DNA from: Seminavis robusta
Lineage: Eukaryota; Bacillariophyta; Bacillariophyceae; Naviculales; Naviculaceae
NCBI GenBank assembly: GCA_903772945.1
Contig: CAICTM010000020.1
Coordinates: 120,655-184,654, forward strand
Direction of reading: 5' to 3'
Length of the DNA stretch: 64,000 bases
Each line of letters begins with the position of its first letter. Position 1 is the stretch's first letter. Positions 20,414 to 31,590 of this stretch are shown piece by piece. The notes under the pieces were generated by a model. The model ran no database searches. It saw only the letters and a list, made by a program, of their open reading frames with translations, and was not told the DNA's origin. A program made the position numbers and the translations under genes.

Positions 20414-21472
20414 GGTCACATTCGGAAAGATGAACCTGAAAGTGAGCAATCCAAGAATCTTTGGATTGTGGGAAACGGCTACAGATCGCTGACCGTTAAT
20501 CTGTAGGGGTGCGGCCAACCGTTACATGCGTCTGGTGGCACTTGTCTCCGGTCAGTGACTGTATTTTAAAAATACACAAGCAGAACTCGCACTAGATAGC
20601 TCACCGGTACCTTGAAAGGTCCCATTCAAGTCTGTAGTGAAGTGAACCACATATCATTCCAGAGCTTTGAATGAGGTAGGGCCCGGTAGGCAGCTTTCTA
20701 AAGTTGTGATACTGGTTTCTGAAGTAGCCTACCCGCCCAAAGAGCAGGAGCATTTGGCGGCACTAGCTAATAACCGTTTTGAGCTGCCAGCCATTGAGCA
20801 GGATAAACCATGATGGTCATCTACAGAGCAGAAATGGTTGCTCTGGCCAGCTAGCTAGATCTGACTACTAGGTACTCCGGTGTTTCAATTTACGGCTGTA
20901 TGTACGAGCAAGGCCCCACTTGTTTGCAACGCAAAAGCCTCTGGCCAGCCTAGTCTAGTCCCAAAAGGTCCCTGAAAAAAGCAGGCATGCTGTTGCTAGT
21001 CGGTGATAAGCGCTGAGTTTCAATGGATCAAGGAGATTTCCCGATAGGGCTTGGATGCACCGTAATGGCTGATCCCGTACCAAAGCTCGAGTAGTGCTTT
21101 GTAACGTGCCACTCTGAAAGCATGACCAAGGCGTCTGTCCTCTCTAAGGACAAATTCGAGCACCAAAAGCTCTTTCGATCACGATACCCTCTTGGCAATA
21201 TCGCATGCGCACTTGCGTCTTGCCCTTGGATGGTCCTCCGGTTTTACCGTTTGTACGTTGGGCGGGGCTGTGCTGCTGGAGGACGGGTGAGTGCCTCCTG
21301 CAGCAAACCAACTCTCCACTACTGACTGGCTTTGTTGCAATAATAAAAAATACTCCATACTACTATTGGATTCTTTAAAAAGTATTGATTGCATTGTACT
21401 CTACACTCTTCGCGACCTAGTCGCCAGCAAGCTATGATATCATGCCGGCAACGTCCTCTCCGTGGACCTGCA
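20414..21472. other. Intergenic stretch
   Basis: Nothing coding is supported. It contains the probable promoters of the 20413 gene and 3' sequence of the 21473 gene, isolated GGTACC/CTAGCTAG words (20605, 20850-20880) and short meaningless frames near 21122-21394. Confidence 0.45.
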
Positions 21473-22714
21473 TCACCCAGAGTCCCCCCACGACGTGGAT
21501 GACGCTCCTGCAGGTACTTCAATGATCATATCGAGCAAGGGAGGAAATTGTTCGCTTGGCAGTACGTAGTGCCGTACCGGTACATCGTCGTCATCGCCAT
21601 CTTCTCGATGTTGGCGGTACTCCGCCAAGCTGGGGGGCGGTCGAGTAGGTGGTCCTTCGTCTACTACTTCTTTGGGTACTTCAATGACAAGTTCCAACAA
21701 AGGATTGGGTGGTAGTGGCGGGGTCGATACTGCTCGTGGAAGAGTGGCGGACGTGGCAGGGAGCGGAGGAGGACGACTGTCGCAGAATCGGGAGGATTTT
21801 CCAGTCTCTCGCAACCGGCGTTCTTGCGCCGATTCGATATTGGGGATTTTGGTCGCCTGTCGCAGTCGTCGCTCTTGAAAAGATTCTATATTGGGAACGC
21901 GATCGACTTTGACACCCTCTTTCAATAAGAGTTCCTGGGAAGATTCTATATTGGGAACCACCTTGGCATGCCACTTGTCCTGGTCTGCTGCCAAGAGTGA
22001 TCGGGCACTCTGAGGGGATGTGGTTTCTGTGCAGCTGGGTTGTAAGGACCTCCCAGAGGACTCTTTCTGGAGTGACGAAGCTTTCGTATTCTTCTTATTG
22101 TGGCTACAATCCGTTGTCGTTGTTGTTTTGGAGGATCGAAACAAGTCGGACGACAGGTTGAGAAACTTCGGTAGACGGCGTCGTGGCTTGTCCGAGTTGG
22201 ACGACCGGGCCGTGTTGCGGCTCTTGTAGGACCTCATATCAGATGAATCAGCACCACCGCCACGACAACTAGCTCGTCTGTGGGAGGTGGTGGGTGGGAG
22301 CGGCTTGGGTTGGTTGAGAGGTAGACTCGAGTGAGACGACCACAGATTGGCAATCACTGCGGATTGTCGGAGAGAGATGACTGTGGTGGACGAGGACGGG
22401 GAAGATAGCAAGGACCGATTGCTGCTTTGTCTGTGCTGGACTTGGTGTGTGTTCTTTCCCTTGGGTGGTGGTTTGACTAAGAGAATACTGGCACTATTAC
22501 TGAAATCCTTGGGCTGAGATAACCATGTAGGCGCTGTTCCCTGGGTAGCCTCATCAATAGTAGGCTTCAGGGGGTGGTGATGGACCAGCTTGGCTGCAGA
22601 ATGGTCCGAGGCTCTTGGACGAGGAGATGTATTGATGGATTGTGTATCGGTTTGTACCGGTACTAGTATCCTTGATGATGGCCTCTTCTGTGTTCGCGCC
22701 CCAGGATGATTCAT
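21473..22714 (-). CDS. Disordered protein with triple PNIES repeat
   Basis: A 413-residue Ser/Pro/Arg-rich protein without a known domain; ATG at 22714. Three adjacent repeats of about 20 residues read VPNIESSQELLLKEG, VPNIESFQERRLRQ and IPNIESAQERRLRE (DNA about 21810-21965). They are helix-like and charged, perhaps a multivalent binding site. Two copies of an E/V-rich motif follow, LLELVIEVPKEV and LLDMIIEVPAGA, near the C-terminus, plus poly-Pro (PPPLP, PPLPPNP). An IANLWSSHSSLPL segment matches the small protein encoded at 17783-18121. These features suggest a scaffold of short linear motifs. No signal peptide or membrane segment. Confidence 0.7.
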   Translation of the reverse strand: MNHPGARTQKRPSSRILVPVQTDTQSINTSPRPRASDHSAAKLVHHHPLKPTIDEATQGTAPTWLSQPKDFSNSASILLVKPPPKGKNTHQVQHRQSSNRSLLSSPSSSTTVISLRQSAVIANLWSSHSSLPLNQPKPLPPTTSHRRASCRGGGADSSDMRSYKSRNTARSSNSDKPRRRLPKFLNLSSDLFRSSKTTTTTDCSHNKKNTKASSLQKESSGRSLQPSCTETTSPQSARSLLAADQDKWHAKVVPNIESSQELLLKEGVKVDRVPNIESFQERRLRQATKIPNIESAQERRLRETGKSSRFCDSRPPPLPATSATLPRAVSTPPLPPNPLLELVIEVPKEVVDEGPPTRPPPSLAEYRQHREDGDDDDVPVRHYVLPSEQFPPLLDMIIEVPAGASSTSWGDSG

Positions 22715-23913
22715 TCTTGTAGAGTGACAACCACAAACTTTTTGGGCTTTGTGAGATGCCTTTCGAGCCTTCAGATTTCAGATGCTTTGTCAATAGGATG
22801 AGTTATTGGGTTCGTTTCAATGCTTGGACCAACCCCACACAAAATGAGGTTCTTTGTCTTTCCACCACCAGCATTCAGCCAAAAGGTGACTGTTGACAAA
22901 ACAGATCTCGAATATCGTAAGTGTTTACAGCTAAAGAGAAGATTTGCTTTAAATAATTCGGGAATGAATGATCCAGAATGCCTTGAAGTGCATCGCCACT
23001 TAAATTTGCATTGAGCTCGTGACTACAGCCAATAATGAGAAAGATCTCTTAGCGACGTACCACTCGAACAATTAAATGTCACCGGTAAAAAAGATGCTCC
23101 TGCATGCTTGATTCCTTGAACCTTGAAGTTGCTGCGCGGGGTGAGGTCTGTGAAAACTCGAGTTGCCACTGATTCGATTCCTGCTCCCAAACAGAAATTT
23201 GGATGCATTTCTTTCTTTTAATAAAAATGTTGTCGGCAACAACTGCTCTCCAAACCTTGGCAATGCTGTTTTGAAAAACCTTGCGAGTCGTTCCACTCCA
23301 CGAGCTGTCACTGGCAGGTACTGTTGCACGTAATGGTCGAGTCCATGGGCATTGAGTTTGCATTTGAATGCCCCTGAACGTCGGTGCGTGCAATGTGCAG
23401 ACCAGCACGGTACACTGTACCGGAAACTGAACCCAAACCTCTACTAGTAGCTATTAATAAAAGATAGTATAGAGTCTTAGGATAGTACACGTACGGAAGC
23501 TTTCAACTCTACTACGGACCGGTGCCGTGCCGGTACGGCCAGAGGTGCAGCCTGAGCTAACGATTTGCATCCAACCTTCACATTACAGTATCTGTGACGG
23601 TTGAGAGAGATCATTATTTTTTTTAAAATAGACCAACTTGCTTCCTCTAACTAAACATTACTCAATTTTGTTTCCCACTTATCATCTGATTGAGAGCTTG
23701 CTTTTTGCTGTCTGCTTCCAGGAACGAGCCATTCTTACCACTTGTCTCCTAACAATAGCTTGACAACAAAATGTCATGATTCAATGCTAGCTCTCCTTGC
23801 TTTTTAACTTTCCCACATTCACAGCTTCCTCGGAGATTGCCTTGCTTTGCCAACTTGCTGCAGAGTGCCACCTCCCCTTCTTCGTGCCTGCTTCGGGCTC
23901 TCAAGCAAGCAAG
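22715..23913. other. Intergenic stretch
   Basis: No supported gene. Only short frames without domains (22820-23490). A T-rich run at 23610-23630 and TACCGG words near 23515-23535 are the only patterns seen. Confidence 0.45.
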
Positions 23914-25548
23914 CTACACGTCAATTGTAAAGCTCTCACGTTTCGTCACCTGCGTTATGCTCGATGCCTCACTCTCGAGATCAAGATCATCCACATCAAT
24001 CTCCGAACTGTCGACATCCACTTCCACATGATTGCGGGTGGTAATTACGGATGTTGGCTTGGTAGGTGGAGCCTTGGGTCTCGCTGCTTGGCGGGTCGCC
24101 TTGGTGATGCTGGCATTGCTCACGGAATGCCTTCGTTGCGCTTTGGCGTTATCCTGTGCTACAAACCTGGCCAACACATTGGGGGTCAGGACGTGATAGG
24201 TACCAGGCTTAGATTCCACAACGAAACTACCAGCGGGGTTGCTTTCAACGAGCCTTTTCATGTTGGTGGATGTCTTTGTCTTGTCGGCTTGCAACGCTTT
24301 CATCAGTTGTGCCAAGGTGCCAGCGCTCAGTGACTCGAGGGACTGTTGAGCGTTTGCCATCAACTTCTTCTCGTCTACCATGGCCTCTCGTTTCGTGACG
24401 GGTAAAGACGGGACCGAAGAGCTCTTTGTCTTGAGTCCGCCTTTGCGAGATGGGACAGGTGGGGCTTTCTTGCGTACTGGCGGGGGAACGTGTGGCTTGT
24501 CGTTGGTTTTGTCGACTTCATCGGGCGCGAACGAGGAACTTTTCTTGTACTGGATACTGCTAGCTCTGGGTTTGGCGTCGTTGTCGTCCAATGTGGGCAT
24601 TTCCAGCGAGGGAGGCGATGGTGGTTTGGCTTGACTCTTGACGATGCTGGTGTCAGGATCCGCCAAGAACTTGACACTGTTTCTCTCTGGAGACGACACA
24701 ACCTTTCTGGAACCGAGAGTGGCTTTTTTTTGTACGGGTGATCCCTCCTCCTCTCTGGTCGTCTGCTTTACTGGTTGTTGTTTTGACTTTTTGGCTGTTT
24801 GTTGCATCTGCTGTTGTTCGACTTCAGGAGGCGTTGACGGGGCCATGGGTTGCAATGGTGGAACCTCTTCCTTCCTAGCTGTCGGCTTTCCGATTATTGG
24901 CTGCGATACCTGTTGCATTCGAGGGGGCTCCTTGGAAACCTCTCTTTTCGGCAGCTCGACATTTGGATCGTCTACCATGGCGTTAACTCCCTGCAGCGCC
25001 AGTAGCTGGTCTACTGGAAGCCCTTTCCTCTGTACCTGAAGTTGAGCTTGTCGGCGTAGGGTTGCAGCAGAAAGTCTCCGGGGTTTCTTTACCGGTTTAG
25101 GGGCTGGCGCATTGTTGGGGACCGGATCATTGGCAGCTGAATTGGCTGTTTTGTTGTTTCCGGGGGAAATGACGTTGTTATCAGAAGTCTCTGGAGGCTC
25201 TGGTGCTCTCATTGGAAGATCCTTCCGCCTGGGGTTATTGTCAGTGGGCCTGACATCGCTCAAAGACAGGGATAGAGACTCCAAAATGTCGTTTGGCAGC
25301 GACGAGTTTGAACCCAAATTCGAGTTTCGACGCTTTGGTGTTGCCGATTCTTCCTCCTCTGGCGAAATGGATCCTGTTGGCGTTACTTCAAATCGAGTAG
25401 GTGTACGAGAATCATGTGTCGCTGCAACTGGGCTGCGACCCTCTACTTGTGGCGACAAGGGGATGTCGTCGCAATCGACGCTCGTTGGCGCCTTACGTGC
25501 TTGTTCGGCCACTCGGGTAACACGGGCACCAGCTGTGTTCGCAACCAT
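23914..25548 (-). CDS. Long disordered Pro/Ser/Lys-rich protein, unknown
   Basis: A 544-residue single-exon protein; ATG 25548 in good context (GCAACCATGG in reverse). It is dominated by Pro, Ser, Thr and Lys and has SH3/profilin-like poly-Pro pieces (PPPVRKKAPPVPSRKGG), basic Ser sites suited to AGC/CaMK kinases (RRLSAATLRRQ, QRRHSVSNAS, KRRNSN), and one ordered-looking segment near 410-465 (SLESLSAGTLAQLMKALQ ... FVVESKPGTYHVLTPNVLARFV). The C-terminus is acidic (VDVDSSEIDVDDLDLES). It could be a cytoskeletal or signalling scaffold; I recognise no family. No targeting signal. Confidence 0.7.
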   Translation of the reverse strand: MVANTAGARVTRVAEQARKAPTSVDCDDIPLSPQVEGRSPVAATHDSRTPTRFEVTPTGSISPEEEESATPKRRNSNLGSNSSLPNDILESLSLSLSDVRPTDNNPRRKDLPMRAPEPPETSDNNVISPGNNKTANSAANDPVPNNAPAPKPVKKPRRLSAATLRRQAQLQVQRKGLPVDQLLALQGVNAMVDDPNVELPKREVSKEPPRMQQVSQPIIGKPTARKEEVPPLQPMAPSTPPEVEQQQMQQTAKKSKQQPVKQTTREEEGSPVQKKATLGSRKVVSSPERNSVKFLADPDTSIVKSQAKPPSPPSLEMPTLDDNDAKPRASSIQYKKSSSFAPDEVDKTNDKPHVPPPVRKKAPPVPSRKGGLKTKSSSVPSLPVTKREAMVDEKKLMANAQQSLESLSAGTLAQLMKALQADKTKTSTNMKRLVESNPAGSFVVESKPGTYHVLTPNVLARFVAQDNAKAQRRHSVSNASITKATRQAARPKAPPTKPTSVITTRNHVEVDVDSSEIDVDDLDLESEASSITQVTKRESFTIDV

Positions 25549-26501
25549 GGTTTCCTTGTTTGCTAATAATCAGCCAAACCAAGCAAGAAATGAAGATGCA
25601 CTTTGATTCTGGTTGGACTATGGACAGCTCGCTGGTATGGTATGCTGATGCGTAAAAAGATCACTCGCTTTACGTTTACCAAACAAAAATGTCAGTTGCT
25701 CGAGGACGCGGGAGTCGACCGATATCGCTAAAAAATGCTCCTGGAACCCCCGAATATATTTATCCCGTGGTTCGGAGACAACAGGTTCCAGCGAAAACAA
25801 CGGCTGCTTCAAATAATTCAACAAGCGTAAGCTCACTTGTGGTACAGTACTTTAGCACTGTGGTTCATCCAGCTGGCTACGGTACCGGAGCTAGCTTACA
25901 AGTACTACAGACAGGTACTGTACCGGCAGCAAAATAGGTATGACGATCGACGTTTGGGGTTTCCCATTGCCGAGGTGCTTGGTGCTGTGCACGACAAGAA
26001 CCCCGAAAGATGGATCTGCGCATCCCTTCCATGAAGCTACCGGTACCATTGGTGACGATGCTACGGGGCAGTGCTGTTCAGCAACCCATCGCTACCGTAC
26101 CGTACCAGCTCCGCCGAAGTCAGTCCCTGAAGTGTCATGATGACTACTGGCTGCAATCTAAGTTTTCTCTCGTAATTTCTCAGTAGAAAGGCAGCCACTG
26201 TGCGTGAAATGCAGCATAAGGATGTGGCGTCAACGAGCCTCAGAGTGAGCGGTAAGTTGTTGCCGTAAAAAGGGGGACTCAACTCAGCCAGGTAGCTAGT
26301 CTATTATAAAAATAATGTGAGAAAGCCACAGAGCAACCAGCCTTTCCTTGCCGCAGGATGTAATCTCAGGCAACGGACGCCTCGAGAGCCTTCAGGGTGG
26401 AGGTGGGGAATGACCTACTCAATTATGGAAGGAAATGGATCTTTTTCACAATAGAACCAAAAGCGAAATGTTGCAAGTTGCCCGCTCAAGTCATTTATAC
26501 A
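25549..26501. other. Intergenic stretch
   Basis: No gene supported. TACCGGTA/GTACTGTACC words occur at 25845-25935 and 26038-26110. Small frames (25618-26282) have no domain. The divergent promoter of the 25548 gene lies at the left. Confidence 0.45.
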
Positions 26502-27834
26502 TTAATGATTGCCCCCTTTAGCCTCAAAGAAATCTGGGTGTAGCTTTACGTAGGCAAACTCAACCCCATTTCCCTGTGGTATCCAGGCAATTAAGGAGAA
26601 TGTTAGGAAACAAAAGAACAGCTTGGCTGCTGGAGCAATTCTGCATTTTATACCATTCACATACCTGCGCTTGTGGATGAATGTTTGGCTCCTTACTGTA
26701 CATTGCAAAGCCTGCGTTTTCGATGTCATCAAAGAACTGAGACGGCGCAACATCAGTTGAAACAGGAAAGAATCGTCCACCTTTGTTCTGCTGAGGGTCG
26801 GGCAATGATGTTGGAAGGTTGTGTGTTTCAATGAGCAGTTGTCGAATGTTCAAATCAGGTTTCAACCAATCCCTGTAGGTGAACCATTCACAGAATTCAC
26901 AATCAACCTTCAGAATATCAATGGTATGGTGAGTGTGACCCAACTTCGCCATCATTTCAGGAAGTGTAAAGAGGCGTCGTAAGGCAGGTTCTCTCATTTT
27001 GAATGCTTTGGGCAGACTGTCATCATAGCTGCTCTTCAACCCCCACTGATGAAAGTGAATGTTGAGGACTTCGGCATGGCCTGGTATGGTGTAGTCTTTG
27101 CTGTAATCAAAAACATGGATTTCACAAGTAGTTTGAAGAGTTTCTTGTCCTTCTTTCATAAAGAACCTTGCCAGGGCTACTTCCCACTCGTACTTCCCGG
27201 CAGACCCAATGGAATAGATCAGGCAGTTTGTCTGTTGTTGGCTATCACCTGATTGTGCCCCATTTTGAGTTTTCTCTTGTCTTTCCCTGGCCACTCGTTC
27301 CAGTCGATTCGGATCACAAGTCCACTTTGGCCCATCACCAACCCCGCCCAACCGCCTAGGGTGTGGACATGTAAAGACAGGATCATAGTTATTCATGTAG
27401 AAGATTGCTGGCAGTGCTCTTAAGCTGGGATTTGGCCTGCTGTCATCAACATGGTCTTTGTGAGTTTGAAAGCGTTGTTGGTACAGCTTCCAATCCTTAG
27501 ATGGGATGTCATCAAAGAATCCATAGCTTTGGTAGGATGCCAATTTGAAATCATCACCATTCTGACTTGAAGGTGCACTCTGATCATTGTTTGCAAGGCT
27601 TCTTCTGCGAAACGGGTGATCTGACAACTCAAATGGCAAAAACGCACAATCTCTTGGCAGCAGCTGGGTTGTGGCAAGTGCTGAGAAGACAGCTAGTAAA
27701 ACCATCCGAGCAGGTTGGGCCATCCCACGGATACCGGTAGCCTTTCGCGCCGAGGACCCGGCTGTTTTGGAAAAGGAGTCCCTTGTCCCCTTTGGTGGAA
27801 GCAGTTTGACCATCTTTCTCTCTTCTACCGGCAT
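26502..27834 (-). CDS. Methyltransf_22-like methyltransferase, two exons
   Basis: Exons 27834-26665 and 26573-26502, with a 91-bp GT-AG intron (26664-26574). Splicing restores the typical family end (HPQAQ joined to GNGVEFAYVKLHPDFF) and gives 413 residues. Family marks: CPHPRRLGGVGDGPKWTCDP (near 157-175), the SAM-binding-like CLIYSIGSAGKYEWEVAL (204-221), DILKVDCEFCEW (306-317) and QLLIETH (332-338). This resembles PF13383/METTL24-type proteins; substrate unknown. Near 38-68 there is a hydrophobic segment ending CAFLPF, which looks like a signal peptide plus plastid-type leader. If that is used as such, the start would be ATG 27723 rather than the first ATG, 27834. The open frame continues upstream to a GTG and passes a donor-like GTAAGT, so an upstream exon is possible. 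Confidence 0.78.
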
Positions 27835-29103
27835 CAATCTTTTGATGGAATGCAATGGTGTGGTTTGGAAATCAAGACTTACAGGGTCGATGCCTTGGAG
27901 CACTGCAATGCAACATTGTCACCAAAATTTGCATCTCTGCAGTGCAAATGGTCCTTGGACTCTCCCAAGCCAGCCCAACGGTGACTAGCTAGCTGTCACA
28001 CGATTTGCAAGCCAATTGTCAAGGTGCTGTTTTACGTAGGCAATAGCAGCGTGACACCCGTTGCCCAAGCAACTCGTGGGTAGCAGCTAACCGATCGCGC
28101 ACCATCGATCGAAGCGAACTGATGGCACATGCTACCAGCACTTGCGTTGGCAGCAACGGTAATAGTTAGCTCTGGCCAAGGTGCGCTCTCGTTGCCTCTG
28201 TGACGATGCCATCTTTGCTCACATCATCATCATACGGTACCTATCTACTCGTATCCAATGGTCCCACCGGGGCACCGAGCAGTTCCAAAGTGGAGCGTTG
28301 AGGTTGGAGCGTCTTTGGTTTTGGTCTCGTTCGCTCACCTCTGCTTGGTTTGGGAATTTATGGGGAGATGGGGCATTGACATTTTTACGTTAAACAAATG
28401 CCAGCAGGCTGCCAGTGTTGGCGGCCAAAACTTCAAAGGTGTCTTACTTGCCTTATTTATTAGATATGAATTCAATCAGTTAGTGCGTGAAGAAACTTCC
28501 AAATATATTCTCTTAAACCTAGGGAAACAGTTTAAATGTGGTTTCAGACACCAAATACTCTTTGTTAGAGCCCTGCCGGCTTGATGCCAAGGCAGCGCCC
28601 CTCTCTTTCGGAAGGCGTTCAATTTTGCGGGGCGAAGCCCTTCAACTCTTTCCGTTTGAGGCCGCAGCCAGAACAATACGGCAGTGTCAAAACCGCAGCT
28701 CTAGCGGGACTCTGGTCCTTGCTCAACAGTAGCTCAACAACCGGTCTCTGCATTACCGTACACAAAACACAATCAGAGACCACTTACTTGTTGACTCTTC
28801 CTCTTCTAGTAGCTAGCAAACGCATTAGGCTTGGTGGAGTGTATCCTTGGTCGGTGAAAGCTAGCTAGAATCATTGCTGCTGACTGACACCTTGGCGATT
28901 TCCGTAGAGTCAGTACTGCAGTCCACGTAGCTTGGCGATTTGTCGGCAGTGTGAGAGCTTCCAAGAAAGCTTGAAGCAAGGAGAAGACGTTGTTGCTGCT
29001 CTTGCTGGTGGTGGTGGTGCTGCTGTAGCCAGTACAGGACAGGACAACGACATCAAGAAGAAGCATCTGAATCAGCAGCAACAAAAGGGCAATCAGCTTC
29101 ATA
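27835..29103. other. Intergenic stretch
   Basis: No supported gene. CTAGCTAG words occur at 27985-27995 and 28858-28868, and a purine-rich 5' flank lies before 29104. Short frames at 28181-28868 show no domain. The large minus frame 28806-29426 is antisense to the 29104 gene. Confidence 0.45.
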
Positions 29104-31590
29104 ATGCGGAGTATGACAACAACTAGCACAACGGCCACAATGGGAAAAGACGTGCTGTCAGAAAGAAGCGTCATGGTGGTGAAGGTCGACGAGGACCGTC
29201 CATCCACTACAACAGCTTCTGGGGCGACTGCTACTGCAAAGGGAAAGAATGCCTTTCGTTTCCCTCGATTCAGCCTCAAGAGTCCGTCCATGGGCTCTGC
29301 CGCAACAGCTGGGGCCTCTTCCGCGAGCCCCACAAACGGCACCGGCAGCAGATCTCGTCGGCTACGTAACTTTCCTCTGCTGCGGCTGCGAAGTTTGCCT
29401 GTCGATGTATCAGAGACGTCCGTCAATACGTCGCTGTCACCTAGCCCCCAAGCTCCCAGCGGCTCTTCTGAGTCATCCTCCTCTTCCTCTGCTTCTCAAA
29501 GCAGCAATAGCGAAGCAAGTGGCAGCCGAAGGAGAAGGAAGCAGAAAAGGGAGGCCAGGGAAGACTATGTCATTCGGTGTACCAAGGTTTACTCGGTCCA
29601 AAACAGCTCCACAGGGGAACAAGGGGAGGGCCAGGCTGACCAAGATGACCAAGAGCAGCAACACCAGGACACACTACAATCATCGTCGCCAAGTCATCCT
29701 TGTAGCCCCGCTAGTATTGCAGAAGAGGATCAGCCAGAAATCGTGGGAGACTACGAGCACCCGACGAACGAGTCACAGAGCTTTACCTGCGCTACAGCCA
29801 TCTTGCAGCACTCGTACCTAGAAATGGTCTGTGGGAAACCTGGCTATGCGCTGGCAGACGAAGATAACTACACAGAGGACGTAGAAGCCATCGATAGGCC
29901 ACATACGCCATCACCTAGCAATAGGCGACGGATACCAGATGATCCAACGGTGCAGGACTCAATTGAATGCGTCTTTGCCTCGCAGCTGGAAGAAGGGCTG
30001 GCACTTTGGGCGGACGATGAGGACGACGACGACCTGGAGGAAGGAGACGAGCATAGGGATGAACAGGAAGAAGCGCCACTGCCCAACCTGTACACAGAGG
30101 AGCCCATCAATGCTCCTTCCGAAGCAGAATTGCCGAGTCCAGCTCCGCTCATGCAATCTCGGCAAAAGTCGAGAAGGCCTTTGCCTTCCGTCGCCAAAGC
30201 TATGATTCCCAACAAACGAAGGTCGCACCCGAGTAACAACACGAGCGATAGCAGAAATGGCCAAGCTGAAAAGGAGAAACAGCAAAAGCTCAATGGCAGT
30301 ACACCGCTCTCATCTCCAAGCAGGAGACGAAAAAAGTGTCAGACAGCAAAGATGGTGCACGTTGGTACCTTTGATCCACGGACGAATCGAATATTGGAAG
30401 TGGCAGAGACGGATCATAACTTGATGGAAGAAGACCCAGTCGTACGAGTGGCACCTGTCGAGTCGCCGCCACGAAGCGCCAAGGGCTGCTTTTGCCATTC
30501 CAATTCGGTTCCCATTGTACCAGATTCCATTTGGCCTCAAGCGCCGCTTCTGTTGCGCCCCACCCCGAACGAGGGAATGTGTATAAAGGGGGTGCGATTC
30601 AGTGGAAAAACAGAACACCTATGGAAGCCTTCCGATGGCGGCTGGTGGCTGACTCCCTTGTACGAGTTGGCTGGGAAAGACGTACAGCAGCTGCCTCCGG
30701 ATGTCCCTGCTATGTGCTCTCAATGCTGCCTTTTGCCCATCAACAATGGAAACGAGCCCGTGGGTGAAGCTCTCGTCACGGACTTTGAGACGCCTCTCTT
30801 TGAAGGAAGTCTGCTGGTGCGACTTCGACACGTGGATGGGGGCGCCACGAATACCGACCCAAAAACGATGGAGTACGATGACAATGTTGGCTACTTTGCT
30901 GGGTTAAATCGGCGATATCAAGTAGTCATTCGGGGCAAGTTCAAGAGTGAAATTCCCTATACTGATCTGTTCGCAGGCATGGTTATGAATAGGCCATACG
31001 GCCGATTGCCGCCCAAGTGGATCATGAAGGGAGCCATCAAGGTGTTGTCGTTCTTTGCTCCACAGCTGCAAGTTGAGCTGGACGGACCCCGCCCCAAGAC
31101 AATGGCGCCACTAGGTAGTACACCACAAGCATTGATTGTTCAGGAAGTTGGACCGAACGATGTGTTGGCTCCGCTGGATGGAGAGGTGGAAGAGCCCGTT
31201 CGGGCCGCTCAAACGCTTTTGGGGGTTGCATGCCCAGGAGCTACGTCCCTACAACGAGCCCGCGGCAGGAAAAAAGCTTTTGACAAGCTTTTCTCCAGCA
31301 AGACTCGGGGTCCTATGACCAAGACAGACACCGGAAGCAAAGAGACCTACTACACATTTGAGTTCCTTCAGCATCTCGTGAACTTCCAAGACTTCTCTGT
31401 GGAACTAGGAAACTTGCTGGGATCCATTCCTATTGCACCCATCTTTGCTGGAGCCCCAATCCCCATCATGGCGATGGTCAAGGAGGGCGAGCAGAAATTG
31501 TGGTCCTTTGATCTTTGGCATCAAAGTCTCGTAGAAGGTGCCAAGGAATTTGATGCTCAGAACGGAAATGAAGGCGGGAACAAGCAATGA
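29104..31590 (+). CDS. DUF1769-like protein with long disordered N-terminus
   Basis: An 828-residue single-exon protein. The N-terminal 450 residues are Ser/Arg/acidic low-complexity sequence (GSRSRRLRNFPLLRLRSL; Asp/Glu runs near 300-320), likely disordered and phosphorylated. From about 480 an ordered domain begins: PDSIWPQAPLLLRPTPNEG, VGYFAGLNRRYQVVIRGKF, then FAGMVMNRPYGRLPPKW and PQLQVELDGPRPKTMAPLGS. The order RRYQ...G+FK...G..x.RP...PP...P.L..DL/EL...P...P is what I know from DUF1769 (UPF0590 of fungi); function unknown. The fungal proteins are shorter, so the N-terminal half is an addition. ATG 29104 is first; in-frame ATGs at 29113 and 29140 are possible. No signal peptide. Confidence 0.72.
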   Translation: MRSMTTTSTTATMGKDVLSERSVMVVKVDEDRPSTTTASGATATAKGKNAFRFPRFSLKSPSMGSAATAGASSASPTNGTGSRSRRLRNFPLLRLRSLPVDVSETSVNTSLSPSPQAPSGSSESSSSSSASQSSNSEASGSRRRRKQKREAREDYVIRCTKVYSVQNSSTGEQGEGQADQDDQEQQHQDTLQSSSPSHPCSPASIAEEDQPEIVGDYEHPTNESQSFTCATAILQHSYLEMVCGKPGYALADEDNYTEDVEAIDRPHTPSPSNRRRIPDDPTVQDSIECVFASQLEEGLALWADDEDDDDLEEGDEHRDEQEEAPLPNLYTEEPINAPSEAELPSPAPLMQSRQKSRRPLPSVAKAMIPNKRRSHPSNNTSDSRNGQAEKEKQQKLNGSTPLSSPSRRRKKCQTAKMVHVGTFDPRTNRILEVAETDHNLMEEDPVVRVAPVESPPRSAKGCFCHSNSVPIVPDSIWPQAPLLLRPTPNEGMCIKGVRFSGKTEHLWKPSDGGWWLTPLYELAGKDVQQLPPDVPAMCSQCCLLPINNGNEPVGEALVTDFETPLFEGSLLVRLRHVDGGATNTDPKTMEYDDNVGYFAGLNRRYQVVIRGKFKSEIPYTDLFAGMVMNRPYGRLPPKWIMKGAIKVLSFFAPQLQVELDGPRPKTMAPLGSTPQALIVQEVGPNDVLAPLDGEVEEPVRAAQTLLGVACPGATSLQRARGRKKAFDKLFSSKTRGPMTKTDTGSKETYYTFEFLQHLVNFQDFSVELGNLLGSIPIAPIFAGAPIPIMAMVKEGEQKLWSFDLWHQSLVEGAKEFDAQNGNEGGNKQ

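Noticed and set aside
28806-29426. 206-codon minus frame
   Set aside because: Mostly antisense to the 29104 gene; the hydrophobic runs come from reverse-read Ser/Thr codons.
29868-30293. 141-codon minus frame with Ser runs
   Set aside because: Antisense shadow of the disordered part of the DUF1769-like gene.
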